NCBI GenBank assembly: GCA_012515365.1
Contig: JAAYYM010000273.1
Coordinates: forward strand, 1-13,204
Source of the DNA: Clostridia bacterium
Lineage (GTDB): Bacteria > Bacillota_A > Clostridia > Lachnospirales > Lachnospiraceae
Reading direction: 5' to 3'
DNA: 13,204 bases
The notes below the pieces were generated by a model. It was not told where the DNA came from, did not search any database, and saw only the letters and a list, made by a program, of their open reading frames with translations. Shown here one piece after another: positions 1-7,086 of this stretch. The translations under genes were made by a program, and so were the position numbers. The first letter of the stretch is position 1, and the number at the start of each line of letters is the position of its first letter.

Positions 1-1
1 A

Positions 2-433
2 GCAGTTGAACTCCATGCGAGTACGATGTCAGAACGTGCAAAGAAAGAGACGCAGCTCAGAAATGATCTGATTGATCGTGTGCTTTCGGAGATTCCGCAC
101 ACCAGATTAAATGGTCACAGTGAACAACGTCTTCCTAATAACGCAAATTTCAGCTTTGAATTTATCGAAGGCGAATCCTTGTTGATTATGCTTGATATGG
201 TGGGCATCTGTGGTTCAAGCGGTTCGGCATGCACATCGGGATCCCTTGATCCATCTCATGTACTGCTGGCAATTGGTTTGAAACACGAAATGGCACATGG
301 ATCCCTTCGATTGACTTTGTCAGAAGAAACGACAAAAGAAGAACTCGACTTTGTGGTTGAAAAGATCAAGGAAATCGTACTGAAACTTAGAAAAATGTCA
401 CCACTTTATGAGGATTTTCTGAAAAAATCCTAA
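2..433 (+). CDS. nifS: Cysteine desulfurase NifS/IscS family, C-terminal part (5' end outside window)
   Basis: This is the last ~143 codons of a PLP-dependent cysteine desulfurase, which removes sulfur from cysteine as an enzyme persulfide for Fe-S cluster assembly and tRNA thiolation. The reading frame is open from base 2, so the start is outside the window. The visible part has the family's C-terminal small domain: the RLPNNANFSF strand, the EGESLL segment, and the flexible active-site loop SSGSACTSG with the persulfide cysteine codon at 230-232, followed by PSHVLLAIGL and AHGSLRLTLS. The motif arrangement is the NifS-like type of clostridia. NifU follows 33 bp downstream and MnmA after that, so the three probably form one operon supplying sulfur. 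The family call is firm; which name (nifS or iscS) to use is a matter of convention. Confidence 0.95.
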   Translation, partial: AVELHASTMSERAKKETQLRNDLIDRVLSEIPHTRLNGHSEQRLPNNANFSFEFIEGESLLIMLDMVGICGSSGSACTSGSLDPSHVLLAIGLKHEMAHGSLRLTLSEETTKEELDFVVEKIKEIVLKLRKMSPLYEDFLKKS

Positions 434-466
434 GTGGCAATCATAAATACAATTGGAGGCAGTGAT

Positions 467-904
467 ATGTACTCAGAAAAAGTAATGGAACATTTTCAAA
501 ATCCACGTAATGTTGGAAAAATAGAGGATGCAAGTGGAGTAGGAACAGTTGGAAACGCTAAATGCGGCGATATTATGCGTATGTATCTGGATATTGATGA
601 AAATCAGATTATACAGGACGTGAAATTTAAAACATTTGGGTGCGGTGCTGCTGTTGCGACCAGTTCTATGGCGACTGAGCTTGTAAAGGGAAAGTCGATT
701 AAAGAAGCGATGCAGGTTACCAATAAAGCAGTCATGGAGGCGCTGGACGGACTACCTCCGGTCAAGGTACACTGCTCGCTGCTGGCAGAAGAAGCCATTC
801 ATGCAGCTCTTTGGGATTATGCAAAGAAGCATGACATTGTCATCGAAGGTCTTGTGGAACCTAAAAAAGACATTCATGATGGCGAAGAAGAAGTTGAATA
901 CTAA
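467..904 (+). CDS. nifU: Fe-S cluster assembly scaffold, NifU/IscU N-terminal type
   Basis: This is the scaffold on which Fe-S clusters are built from sulfur delivered by the preceding desulfurase. The 145-residue product has the three conserved cluster cysteines: Cys33 in the NAKCGD motif (with Asp35), Cys59 in FKTFGCGAA, and Cys103 in PPVKVHCSLL. It ends in a short acidic tail and lacks the ferredoxin-like and C-terminal Nfu domains of full-length NifU, so it is the short IscU-like form common in Firmicutes. The start at 467 is chosen because GGAGG at 455-459 lies 7 nt upstream. The frame stays open back to a GTG at 434, directly after the nifS stop, but that start has no ribosome binding site and would add 11 residues absent from the family. 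Confidence 0.95.
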   Translation: MYSEKVMEHFQNPRNVGKIEDASGVGTVGNAKCGDIMRMYLDIDENQIIQDVKFKTFGCGAAVATSSMATELVKGKSIKEAMQVTNKAVMEALDGLPPVKVHCSLLAEEAIHAALWDYAKKHDIVIEGLVEPKKDIHDGEEEVEY

Positions 905-958
905 GCAAAAACGTGATCGAACATAGAAGTACTCAAATCATAAATCGGGAGTAGAAAC

Positions 959-2038
959 GTGAAAAAAAAAGTCGTAGTAGGAATGTCCGGCGGAGTGGAT
1001 TCGTCGGTTGCAGCCCACCTTTTATTGGAGCAGGGCTATGATGTGATTGGCGTGACCATGCAGATCTGGCAGGACGAGAAGACACAACAGATAGAAGAAG
1101 AGGGCGGCTGCTGTGGCTTGTCAGCAGTGGATGATGCAAGACGAGTGGCGCAGGTACTGGGAATTCCTTATTATGTGATGAATTTTAAGGAAGAGTTTAA
1201 TGAACATGTCATACGCTATTTCATTGATGAATATCTAAATGGCAGAACCCCAAATCCCTGCATCGCATGTAATCGATATGTAAAGTGGGAATCTCTTTTG
1301 AAAAGAAGCATGGAAATAGGCGCAGACTATATTGCGACCGGACATTATGCACGTGTGACGCAGCTTGCAAATGGAAGATATGTAATCAGGAATTCAGTGA
1401 CACAGGAAAAAGATCAGACCTATGCACTTTATAATCTGACCCAATACCAGCTGGCTCATACGCTGATGCCGGCTGGTGCGTATCGAAAAGATGAAATCAG
1501 AAAAATTGCTATCAAGCAAGGAATTCCGGTAGCTCATAAACCGGACAGTCAGGAGATTTGCTTTATTCCAGATCATGATTATGGAGCATTTATTGAAGAA
1601 AATGAGCCATTAAAGGTCCCAGGTCCCGGAAACTTCATAAAAAAAGATGGAACCGTCATCGGACAGCATAAAGGAATTATCCATTATACGATTGGGCAGC
1701 GAAAAGGCTTGAATCTGGCGATGGGACATCCTGTTTTTGTAACCGAACTGCGACCGGAAACAGGTGAAGTTGTGATTGGGGAGAATGAAGATGTGTTTGC
1801 TGACACTCTTACCTGTGATCACCTGAACCTAATGGCTTGTGAGCATATAGAGGATGGAAAAAAACTGAAAGCAAAGATCAGATATAGTCATAAGGGTGAA
1901 AACTGTACCATATTTGGGACCGGACCGGATCAGCTGAGGGTGGAATTTGAAAAACCTGTCCGGGCTGTTACACCAGGACAGGCTGTTGTATTTTATGAAG
2001 ATGATTATGTATATGGTGGCGGAACGATCATTGCTTAA
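959..2038 (+). CDS. mnmA: tRNA-specific 2-thiouridylase MnmA
   Basis: MnmA adenylates U34 of Lys, Glu and Gln tRNAs and replaces its 2-oxygen with sulfur taken from the desulfurase relay. The 359 residues match the usual length. The PP-loop ATP site GMSGGVDSS is at residues 8-16. The catalytic pair is Cys101 (NPCIAC) and Cys201 (DSQEICF), and GHYAR at 128-132 and the IGQRKGL segment are typical. Translation starts at a GTG, supported by GGGAG at 947-951 with 7 nt spacing. It follows nifU by 54 bp with no terminator between, which suggests co-transcription and a direct sulfur supply. The stop codon overlaps the stop of the convergent PHP gene. Confidence 0.97.
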   Translation: MKKKVVVGMSGGVDSSVAAHLLLEQGYDVIGVTMQIWQDEKTQQIEEEGGCCGLSAVDDARRVAQVLGIPYYVMNFKEEFNEHVIRYFIDEYLNGRTPNPCIACNRYVKWESLLKRSMEIGADYIATGHYARVTQLANGRYVIRNSVTQEKDQTYALYNLTQYQLAHTLMPAGAYRKDEIRKIAIKQGIPVAHKPDSQEICFIPDHDYGAFIEENEPLKVPGPGNFIKKDGTVIGQHKGIIHYTIGQRKGLNLAMGHPVFVTELRPETGEVVIGENEDVFADTLTCDHLNLMACEHIEDGKKLKAKIRYSHKGENCTIFGTGPDQLRVEFEKPVRAVTPGQAVVFYEDDYVYGGGTIIA

Positions 2039-2847
2039 AGTTTGATGAATTCCGGCTTGCGATCACTGAAAATTGTATAATATCGGTAACCACAGCTAAG
2101 TAGCATTTTTTCGGCTTCAGTAAAGCGATAAACCAAATGACTAGGAGTGTGTGCATCTGAACCGATCGTGATAATTTCACCGCCAAGTTCATGATAACGT
2201 TTGACAATTTCTATGACGGGATGCGGTGTGCCAAGCCCATGGGAAAGACCGGAAGTGTTGATTTCAATGCCTTTTCCTTTTTCGATCAGAATTTTAAGAA
2301 TTTCATCAATTAAATCTGCATATACTTCATAATTGTAAAATTGATTTTTGTTCGGACCATAGCGCACGATATAATCTAGATGACCATACACATCAAAATC
2401 ATCTATGTTTTGTACATTTTCTAATTCGCACTCAAAGTATTCGCGATAAAGCTTTGACTCTTGATGCCCTTTAAACATGGTACCGTCATAAGGATCCTGT
2501 CCATTCAGTAGGTGAGAGGAACCGATAACAAAATCAAAGGGATAGGAATTTATATATTCATGGATTCTCTTGCCCAAATAGGACTGAAGTCCGATTTCAA
2601 TTCCGAATTTAAGTGTAATATCTTTGGCATAGGTTTCTTTTAGCCTGCAGTATTCAGTGCGATAAGCAGTGGTGTCAACCTCAAATTCTTTTGCACCACC
2701 AGGCGCAATCGGAAAGTCCATATCCATATGTTCTGTAAAGCATATGGTTTGCAAACCGAGATCAATACCCTTAAGGACAACACTTTCCATACTGGCTTCG
2801 CTGTCAGAAGAGAACGCTGTGTGAACGTGAAAATCATGATTGATCAT
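2035..2847 (-). CDS. PHP-domain phosphatase, histidinol-phosphatase (HisJ/HisK-like) family
   Basis: This 270-residue metal-dependent phosphoesterase of the PHP superfamily resembles class II histidinol phosphatases, which hydrolyse L-histidinol phosphate in histidine synthesis. The metal ligands are all visible: HVH at residues 7-9, TEH at 38-40, Glu84 in FGIEIG, SSH at 110-112, GHLD at 155-158, and GSDAH at 229-233. The start at 2847 gives the family's usual N-terminus immediately before the first strand; an AAAGGA-like site lies about 10 nt upstream on this strand. A longer open frame to 2934 adds 29 AT-rich residues with no family resemblance. No histidine genes are nearby, so the substrate is unproven and it could be a PHP hydrolase of another specificity. 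It is transcribed toward mnmA and the two stop codons overlap by 4 bp (2035-2038). Confidence 0.85.
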   Translation of the reverse strand: MINHDFHVHTAFSSDSEASMESVVLKGIDLGLQTICFTEHMDMDFPIAPGGAKEFEVDTTAYRTEYCRLKETYAKDITLKFGIEIGLQSYLGKRIHEYINSYPFDFVIGSSHLLNGQDPYDGTMFKGHQESKLYREYFECELENVQNIDDFDVYGHLDYIVRYGPNKNQFYNYEVYADLIDEILKILIEKGKGIEINTSGLSHGLGTPHPVIEIVKRYHELGGEIITIGSDAHTPSHLVYRFTEAEKMLLSCGYRYYTIFSDRKPEFIKL

Positions 2848-2986
2848 TGTGCAAATATCCTTTCTTTTGTATCTGATTTTAATTATCGTAATGTATATTT
2901 CATAAAAATGCAAACATTTTAGCAATATATACAAATTTGGGCTTGTTTTTTTACCATAAATTTAGTAGAATGAATCTGCTGACAAT

Positions 2987-3015
2987 TTGGCGTATATTTT
3001 TGCGCCTATTATAAT
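2987..3015 (+). promoter_or_regulatory. Predicted sigma-A promoter of gap
   Basis: A -35 element TTGGCG (2987-2992) and a perfect -10 TATAAT (3010-3015) are separated by 17 bp. This predicts a start near 3022 and a leader of about 34 nt before the gap start. The arms GGCG (2989-2992) and CGCC (3003-3006) form a small dyad inside the promoter. The other strand of this 208-bp divergent spacer must also hold the start region of the PHP gene, but I see no convincing promoter for it. Confidence 0.7.
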
Positions 3016-3055
3016 GTATCAATAAAAAATAATATATATTTAGGAGGAATTTCAA

Positions 3056-4057
3056 ATGGCAGTAAGAGTAGCAATCAATGGATTTGGCCGTATCGGTCGT
3101 CTTGCATTCAGACAGATGTTTGGTGCAGAAGGATATGAAGTAGTAGCAATCAACGATTTAACAAGCCCTACAATGTTAGCGCACTTGTTAAAATATGATT
3201 CATCACAGGGTAAATATGCAAAAGCTGATACAGTAGTTGCAGGTGACGATTCTATCACAGTTGATGGAAAGAAAATCACAATCTACAAAGAAGCAGACGC
3301 TAACAAACTTCCTTGGGGAGAATTAAAAGTAGACGTTGTTCTTGAATGTACAGGTTTCTATACATCAAAAGACAAAGCACAGGCTCATATCAATGCTGGT
3401 GCTCGTAAGGTTGTAATTTCAGCTCCTGCTGGAAATGATCTTCCTACAATCGTTTTCAACGTAAACCACAAAGAATTAAAAGCTTCTGATACAATCATTT
3501 CAGCAGCTTCATGTACAACAAACTGCTTAGCACCTATGGCTAAGGCTCTTAATGATCTTGCTACAATCAAATCTGGTATCATGAGCACAATTCATGCTTA
3601 CACAGGAGATCAGATGATCCTTGACGGACCTCAGAGAAAAGGTGATTTAAGAAGAAGCCGTGCAGGCGCTGTTAACATCGTTCCTAACTCAACAGGAGCT
3701 GCTAAAGCTATCGGTCTTGTTATCCCAGAATTAAATGGTAAACTGATCGGATCTGCTCAGCGTGTACCTACCCCTACAGGATCTACTACAATCCTTGTAG
3801 CAACAGTTGAGAAATCTGTAACTAAAGATGAAATCAATGCAGCTATGAAAGCAGCAGCTACAGAGTCTTTCGCATATAACACAGATGAAATCGTATCTTC
3901 TGATATCGTTGGAAGCACATACGGATCAATCTTTGATGCAACACAGACTATGGTTGGTGAAGATAACCTTGTACAGGTTGTTTCATGGTATGACAATGAG
4001 AATTCTTACACATCACAGATGGTTAGAACAATCAAATACTTCTCAGAATTAAAATAG
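3056..4057 (+). CDS. gap: Glyceraldehyde-3-phosphate dehydrogenase (type I, NAD-dependent)
   Basis: This enzyme catalyses the oxidative phosphorylation of glyceraldehyde 3-phosphate to 1,3-bisphosphoglycerate in the cytoplasmic glycolytic pathway. The product is 333 residues, the standard length. The Rossmann motif INGFGRIGR is at residues 7-15, and Asp34 at the end of the second strand favours NAD over NADP. The catalytic cysteine is Cys153 in SCTTNC, with His180 in [18 protein letters not shown] near the C-terminus is also diagnostic. AGGAGG at 3042-3047 lies 8 nt from the ATG. Codon choice is strongly biased (for example ACA, GTA and GCA repeatedly), as expected of a highly expressed gene. 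The gene has its own promoter and a strong terminator, so it is probably monocistronic. The last codons and stop lie in a tandem duplication. Confidence 0.98.
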   Translation: MAVRVAINGFGRIGRLAFRQMFGAEGYEVVAINDLTSPTMLAHLLKYDSSQGKYAKADTVVAGDDSITVDGKKITIYKEADANKLPWGELKVDVVLECTGFYTSKDKAQAHINAGARKVVISAPAGNDLPTIVFNVNHKELKASDTIISAASCTTNCLAPMAKALNDLATIKSGIMSTIHAYTGDQMILDGPQRKGDLRRSRAGAVNIVPNSTGAAKAIGLVIPELNGKLIGSAQRVPTPTGSTTILVATVEKSVTKDEINAAMKAAATESFAYNTDEIVSSDIVGSTYGSIFDATQTMVGEDNLVQVVSWYDNENSYTSQMVRTIKYFSELK

Positions 4058-4082
4058 TTCTTTGAATTGAAATAATTCTTTG
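4047..4082 (+). repeat. 18-bp tandem duplication spanning the gap stop codon
   Basis: Bases 4047-4064 and 4065-4082 are adjacent 18-bp copies that differ at two positions (A/G at unit position 5, G/A at position 11). The unit carries the final codons of gap plus its stop. Because 18 is a multiple of three, the second copy repeats ELK-stop in frame: the first stop is TAG (4055-4057) and the second is TAA (4073-4075). Confidence 0.85.
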
Positions 4083-4102
4083 AAGCATAAAAAACGATCT
4101 TT

Positions 4103-4134
4103 ACGGTCCGGCCTGATGGGCCGGGCCGTTTTTT
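4103..4134 (+). terminator. Intrinsic terminator of gap
   Basis: An 11-bp GC-rich stem pairs 4103-4113 (ACGGTCCGGCC) with 4119-4129 (GGCCGGGCCGT) with a single G-U pair. The loop is 5 nt and the stem runs into six T (4129-4134). An A-run precedes it (4089-4094), so it may also work on the other strand. It should separate gap from pgk transcription. Confidence 0.93.
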
Positions 4135-4170
4135 CGGTAATATACACAAAATGTTTTATTGAATAAAGTG

Positions 4171-4197
4171 ATTCATGAAATGGAATGTTTCATGAAT
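4171..4197. promoter_or_regulatory. Perfect inverted repeat upstream of pgk (candidate operator)
   Basis: ATTCATGAAA (4171-4180) and its exact complement TTTCATGAAT (4188-4197) are separated by 7 bp. Each arm contains the palindrome TTCATGAA, so the two palindrome centres are 17 bp apart. There is no T-tract after it, which argues against a terminator. A weak promoter (TTGAAT at 4159-4164, TGGAAT at 4181-4186, 16-bp spacing) would place the -10 between the arms. The repeat ends 15 bp before the pgk ribosome binding site. It could be a repressor site or a leader hairpin; the sequence does not decide. Confidence 0.55.
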
Positions 4198-4226
4198 AGA
4201 GTGATCATAATAAGGAGGATTTACAA

Positions 4227-5453
4227 ATGGGTCTTAATAAGAAATCAGTTGATAATATCAACGCAAATGGAAAAACCGTATTAGTAAGATGTGACTTTAA
4301 CGTGCCTTTAAAGGATGGAAAAATCACAGACGAAACACGTATCGTTGCTGCACTTCCTACTATTAATAAATTACTGAAGGATGGCGGAAAAGTAGTACTT
4401 TGTTCACATCTTGGAAAAGTAAAGAATGGACCAAATGAAGGAGAGTCTCTTGCACCTGTTGCGCAAAGACTTTCAGAAAAGCTTGGTAAGAAAGTAAACT
4501 TCGTATCAGATTACAATGTAACAGGCGAAGCTGCTACAAAAGCAGTTGCTGAAATGCAGGCCGGTGATGTTGTATTACTTCAGAATACACGTTTCCGTGG
4601 AGCAGAAGAAACAAAGAATGGTGAAGCATTCTCAAAAGAGCTTGCTGATCTTGCAGATCTCTATGTATGTGATGCGTTCGGTTCTTCACACAGAGCACAT
4701 GCTTCTGTAGCAGGCGTTACAGAGTTTATCCGTCAAAAAGGTGGAGAGTGTGCAGTTGGATATTTAATGCAGAAGGAAATTGACTTCCTTGGAAATGCAG
4801 TAGAAAATCCGGTTAGACCTTTCGTAGCAATCCTTGGCGGAGCTAAAGTAGCAGATAAATTAAATGTAATCTCAAATCTTTTAGATAAATGTGATACTCT
4901 GATCATTGGTGGTGGAATGGCATTTACATTCTTAAAAGCAAAAGGATACGAAGTAGGAAATTCTTTGGTAGACTTAGAGAAGCTTGATTACTGTAAAGAA
5001 ATGATGGCTAAAGCAGAAAAACTTGGAAAGAAACTTCTTCTCCCTGTTGATACTACAGTAGCAGCATCATTCCCTAACCCAATCGACGCTGAAATCGAAG
5101 TGGCTGTAGTAGATGCAGACAAGATCCCAGCTGATAAAGAAGGTTTGGATATCGGAACCAAAACAGCTGCTTTATATGCAGATGCAGTTAAAACAGCTAA
5201 AACAGTAGTTTGGAACGGACCTATGGGTGTGTTCGAGAATCCAATCCTTGCAAAGGGAACAATTGCAGTAGCAAAAGCATTAGCAGAAACAGATGCAACT
5301 ACTATTATCGGTGGTGGTGACAGTGCAGCAGCAGTAAACCAGTTAGGCTTCGCAGATAAGATGAGCCACATTTCAACAGGTGGTGGAGCATCCCTTGAAT
5401 TCCTTGAAGGAAAAGCATTACCAGGCGTTATGGCTGCAGATGATGTTAGATAA
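4227..5453 (+). CDS. pgk: Phosphoglycerate kinase
   Basis: Phosphoglycerate kinase transfers the acyl phosphate of 1,3-bisphosphoglycerate to ADP, making the first ATP of lower glycolysis. The 408 residues are slightly longer than the usual ~395. The N-domain substrate motifs are VRCDFNVP (20-27), SHLGK (60-64), RFRGAEE (122-128) and [10 protein letters not shown] (151-160). The C-domain nucleotide motifs are GGAKVADK (204-211), WNGPMGVFE (329-337), GGGDSAAAV (362-370) and the glycine-rich STGGGAS (383-389). AAGGAGG at 4212-4218 with 8-nt spacing fixes the start. The gene sits between gap and tpiA on the same strand, but the terminator behind gap implies separate initiation. AT-rich hairpins begin inside its stop codon. 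Confidence 0.98.
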   Translation: MGLNKKSVDNINANGKTVLVRCDFNVPLKDGKITDETRIVAALPTINKLLKDGGKVVLCSHLGKVKNGPNEGESLAPVAQRLSEKLGKKVNFVSDYNVTGEAATKAVAEMQAGDVVLLQNTRFRGAEETKNGEAFSKELADLADLYVCDAFGSSHRAHASVAGVTEFIRQKGGECAVGYLMQKEIDFLGNAVENPVRPFVAILGGAKVADKLNVISNLLDKCDTLIIGGGMAFTFLKAKGYEVGNSLVDLEKLDYCKEMMAKAEKLGKKLLLPVDTTVAASFPNPIDAEIEVAVVDADKIPADKEGLDIGTKTAALYADAVKTAKTVVWNGPMGVFENPILAKGTIAVAKALAETDATTIIGGGDSAAAVNQLGFADKMSHISTGGGASLEFLEGKALPGVMAADDVR

Positions 5454-5502
5454 AATTGCCTCGCAATTTTGCTAACAGTCAAAAAAATGCAATTTTTTTG
5501 AC
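5452..5502 (+). terminator. AT-rich alternative hairpins after pgk (weak terminator or attenuator candidate)
   Basis: AAAATTGC (5452-5459, overlapping the pgk stop) pairs perfectly with GCAATTTT (5463-5470) across a 3-nt loop. An identical GCAATTTT recurs at 5489-5496 and runs on into TTT, so the same left arm has two partners. That second copy also lies in a separate hairpin, GTCAAAAAAAT (5478-5488) with ATTTTTTTGAC (5492-5502). The stems are AT-rich and part of the T-run lies inside the stem, so termination would be partial at best. Confidence 0.5.
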
Positions 5503-5552
5503 CCTCATCTACAATTATCTTTAAAATAAATTTATTTACAAATACTAAATCA

Positions 5553-5587
5553 GTTTTGCAATGAGATAATTTTTTCTCAGCGCAAAC
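5553..5587 (+). other. Interrupted hairpin in the tpiA leader
   Basis: TGAGA (5562-5566) pairs with TCTCA (5575-5579). Beyond a 2-by-2 internal loop, TTTGC (5555-5559) pairs with GCAAA (5582-5586). The structure ends 18 bp before the tpiA ribosome binding site. No well-spaced sigma-A promoter is visible in 5503-5617, so tpiA may depend on read-through from pgk. Confidence 0.4.
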
Positions 5588-5617
5588 AATCATATCAAAG
5601 AAAAGAGGAAATCAAAA

Positions 5618-6364
5618 ATGGCAAGAAAAACAATCGTAGCCGGTAACTGGAAAATGAATATGACTCCTTCAGAAGCCGTAAAATTAGCAGAAACATTGAA
5701 GCCACTTGTAGTATCAGATAAAGTAGATGTTGTATATTGCGTACCTGCAATCGACATCGTACCTGTAGTAGAAGCAGTTAAAGGCACAAATGTAGCAGTA
5801 GGTGCTGAGAATATGTACTTCGAAGAAAAAGGTGCTTTTACAGGTGAAATCTCAGCAGCAATGCTTGTAGATGCAGGTGTAAAATATGTAATCATCGGTC
5901 ATTCAGAAAGAAGAGAATATTTCAAAGAAGATGATGCTTTATTAAACAAAAAAGTTAAAAAAGCTTTTGAAGCAGGTTTAACACCGATCCTTTGCTGTGG
6001 AGAAACATTAGAGCAGAGAGAAATGAATATCACACTTGACTGGATCCGTATGCAGATCAAATCAGATCTTTTGGATGTTACAGCAGCACAGGTAGCTTCT
6101 ATGGTTATCGCATATGAGCCAATCTGGGCAATCGGAACAGGTAAAACAGCTACAACAGCTCAGGCTGAAGAAGTATGTAAAGCAATCCGTGAATGTATTG
6201 CTGAAATGTATGACGCTCCTACAGCAGAAGCAGTACGTATCCAGTACGGCGGATCTGTAAACGCAGCTACAGCAGCTGAACTGTTCTCACAGCCAAACAT
6301 TGACGGTGGTCTTGTAGGTGGAGCTTCTTTGAAAGAAGATTTTGGTAAGATCGTTAACTACTAA
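5618..6364 (+). CDS. tpiA: Triosephosphate isomerase
   Basis: This TIM-barrel enzyme interconverts dihydroxyacetone phosphate and glyceraldehyde 3-phosphate, feeding the gap reaction. The product is 248 residues, the family norm. All catalytic parts are present: Asn10 and Lys12 in GNWKMN, His95 in IIGHSERRE, and Glu167 in [14 protein letters not shown], where the mobile loop begins. The phosphate-binding motifs QYGGSVN (209-215) and GGLVGGASL (230-238) are also present. GAGG at 5605-5608 with ordinary spacing supports the ATG. It lies 164 bp after pgk and its transcript ends at the hairpin around 6430-6480. Confidence 0.98.
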   Translation: MARKTIVAGNWKMNMTPSEAVKLAETLKPLVVSDKVDVVYCVPAIDIVPVVEAVKGTNVAVGAENMYFEEKGAFTGEISAAMLVDAGVKYVIIGHSERREYFKEDDALLNKKVKKAFEAGLTPILCCGETLEQREMNITLDWIRMQIKSDLLDVTAAQVASMVIAYEPIWAIGTGKTATTAQAEEVCKAIRECIAEMYDAPTAEAVRIQYGGSVNAATAAELFSQPNIDGGLVGGASLKEDFGKIVNY

Positions 6365-6429
6365 GAGCAAATATATTCGTTAAAATTTAACAAAATTAGT
6401 TTTAATAAAATTTAATCCCATATATGAGG

Positions 6430-6480
6430 AAAGGAGAATCATTTTTGTATAACATGCACAGGTGATTCTCCTTTTCTTTT
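6430..6480 (+). terminator. Intrinsic terminator of tpiA
   Basis: AAAGGAGAATCA (6430-6441) pairs perfectly over 12 bp with TGATTCTCCTTT (6463-6474). A G-U and a G-C pair extend the base, the loop is 21 nt, and a T-rich tail (TTTTCTTTTCTT) follows. The unusually large loop may form further structure. Confidence 0.85.
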
Positions 6481-6638
6481 CTTATATTTCATAATTTATA
6501 CAGTAAGTAAAAACATGAATGTGTAATACATTTAAGAATTTAACAAAAACTTTACATTCTCCACCACAAATTTACAAAAACCCATGGTGAAATATACCAA
6601 AAATCATAGTAAAAATATATGAAAAACTTACAAAAAAT
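6481..6638. other. A-rich spacer upstream of the surface-protein promoter
   Basis: No gene is visible here. The stretch is strongly A-rich on the plus strand, and TTACAAAAA occurs at 6572-6580 and 6628-6636. It could act as an UP element or as a binding region for the promoter downstream; nothing more specific can be supported. Confidence 0.4.
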
Positions 6639-6648
6639 GGGGGGGGGG
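6639..6648 (+). repeat. G10 homopolymer tract upstream of promoter
   Basis: Ten consecutive G residues sit in an otherwise A-rich spacer. The tract ends 16 bp before the -35 element of the surface-protein promoter, placing it roughly 53-62 bp upstream of the predicted start. Long G/C runs are prone to slipped-strand changes in length, so this is a possible phase-variation tract; a sequencing error in its length is equally possible. Confidence 0.85.
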
Positions 6649-6664
6649 TATGAAATGGTACGTG

Positions 6665-6693
6665 TTGACAAAAAGTGTATGAGGATTTATTAT
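6665..6693 (+). promoter_or_regulatory. Strong sigma-A promoter of the BIG2-type surface protein gene
   Basis: A consensus -35 TTGACA (6665-6670) and a -10 TATTAT (6688-6693) are separated by exactly 17 bp. The predicted start is near 6700. A perfect dyad, TAACTA-G-TAGTTA (6696-6708), lies on the predicted start point and could be an operator. Confidence 0.8.
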
Positions 6694-6699
6694 ATTAAC

Positions 6700-7086
6700 T
6701 AGTAGTTAGTGATACGTTTCGGGGGAAGCTAATTATATAACATGAGAACTCTTATGAGATGGAGGAACAAGGCTTTATGTGTAGATATTCTAATGAAACT
6801 GTTCCAATCATGGGCATTTTTGCGACAACGTGGATGCCGGTGAGTATAATATCATAGTTTGAATGTGTAGATCATTGATGTTCTGGAAACAGAATATGAT
6901 ATGGTCTAATTTTCGTTTATACGAAAATGTATCCCCGGATCATGCTGTTGATTAAACCAGATTGGGATTTCTTCTATAATATACAAACAACGCGGAAGTT
7001 TGGATGAATTATGGATTAAGTCAAAATGAGGTAATCTAAAACAGCATATGAGTAACGAGAATCTATTAAACGGAGGAAGAAAATTT
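6700..7086 (+). other. Long untranslated leader of the surface protein gene, possibly structured
   Basis: From the predicted start to the chosen ATG is about 387 nt without a convincing gene. Several local helices can be read: GGCAT (6813-6817) with ATGCC (6834-6838); TTCTG-GAAA-CAGAA (6881-6894), a stem with a GNRA tetraloop; ATTTTCGT (6909-6916) with ACGAAAAT (6921-6928), an 8-bp stem with a TTAT loop; and ATCCC (6931-6935) with GGGAT (6964-6968). I do not recognise a known riboswitch class. A cis-regulatory or mRNA-stabilising role is possible but unproven. Confidence 0.45.

Noticed and set aside
434..466. GTG at 434 as the nifU start
   Set aside because: The GGAGG at 455-459 is inside this extension and points to the ATG at 467, which matches the family's N-terminus.
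6742..6843. 33-codon open frame in the surface-protein leader
   Set aside because: It has no well-placed ribosome binding site, its composition is rich in Arg and Trp without family resemblance, and nothing marks it as translated. It could be an upstream peptide, but I cannot support it.
7048..7086. Upstream ATG giving 13 extra residues on the surface protein
   Set aside because: The signal peptide starts properly at the ATG at 7087, which has GGAGG 10 nt away; the upstream ATG has only a distant GAGGT.
6700..7086. Cyclic-di-GMP, cyclic-di-AMP or other known riboswitch in the long leader
   Set aside because: I looked for the conserved core motifs of the c-di-GMP-I and ydaO classes and saw none; only unassigned helices remain.
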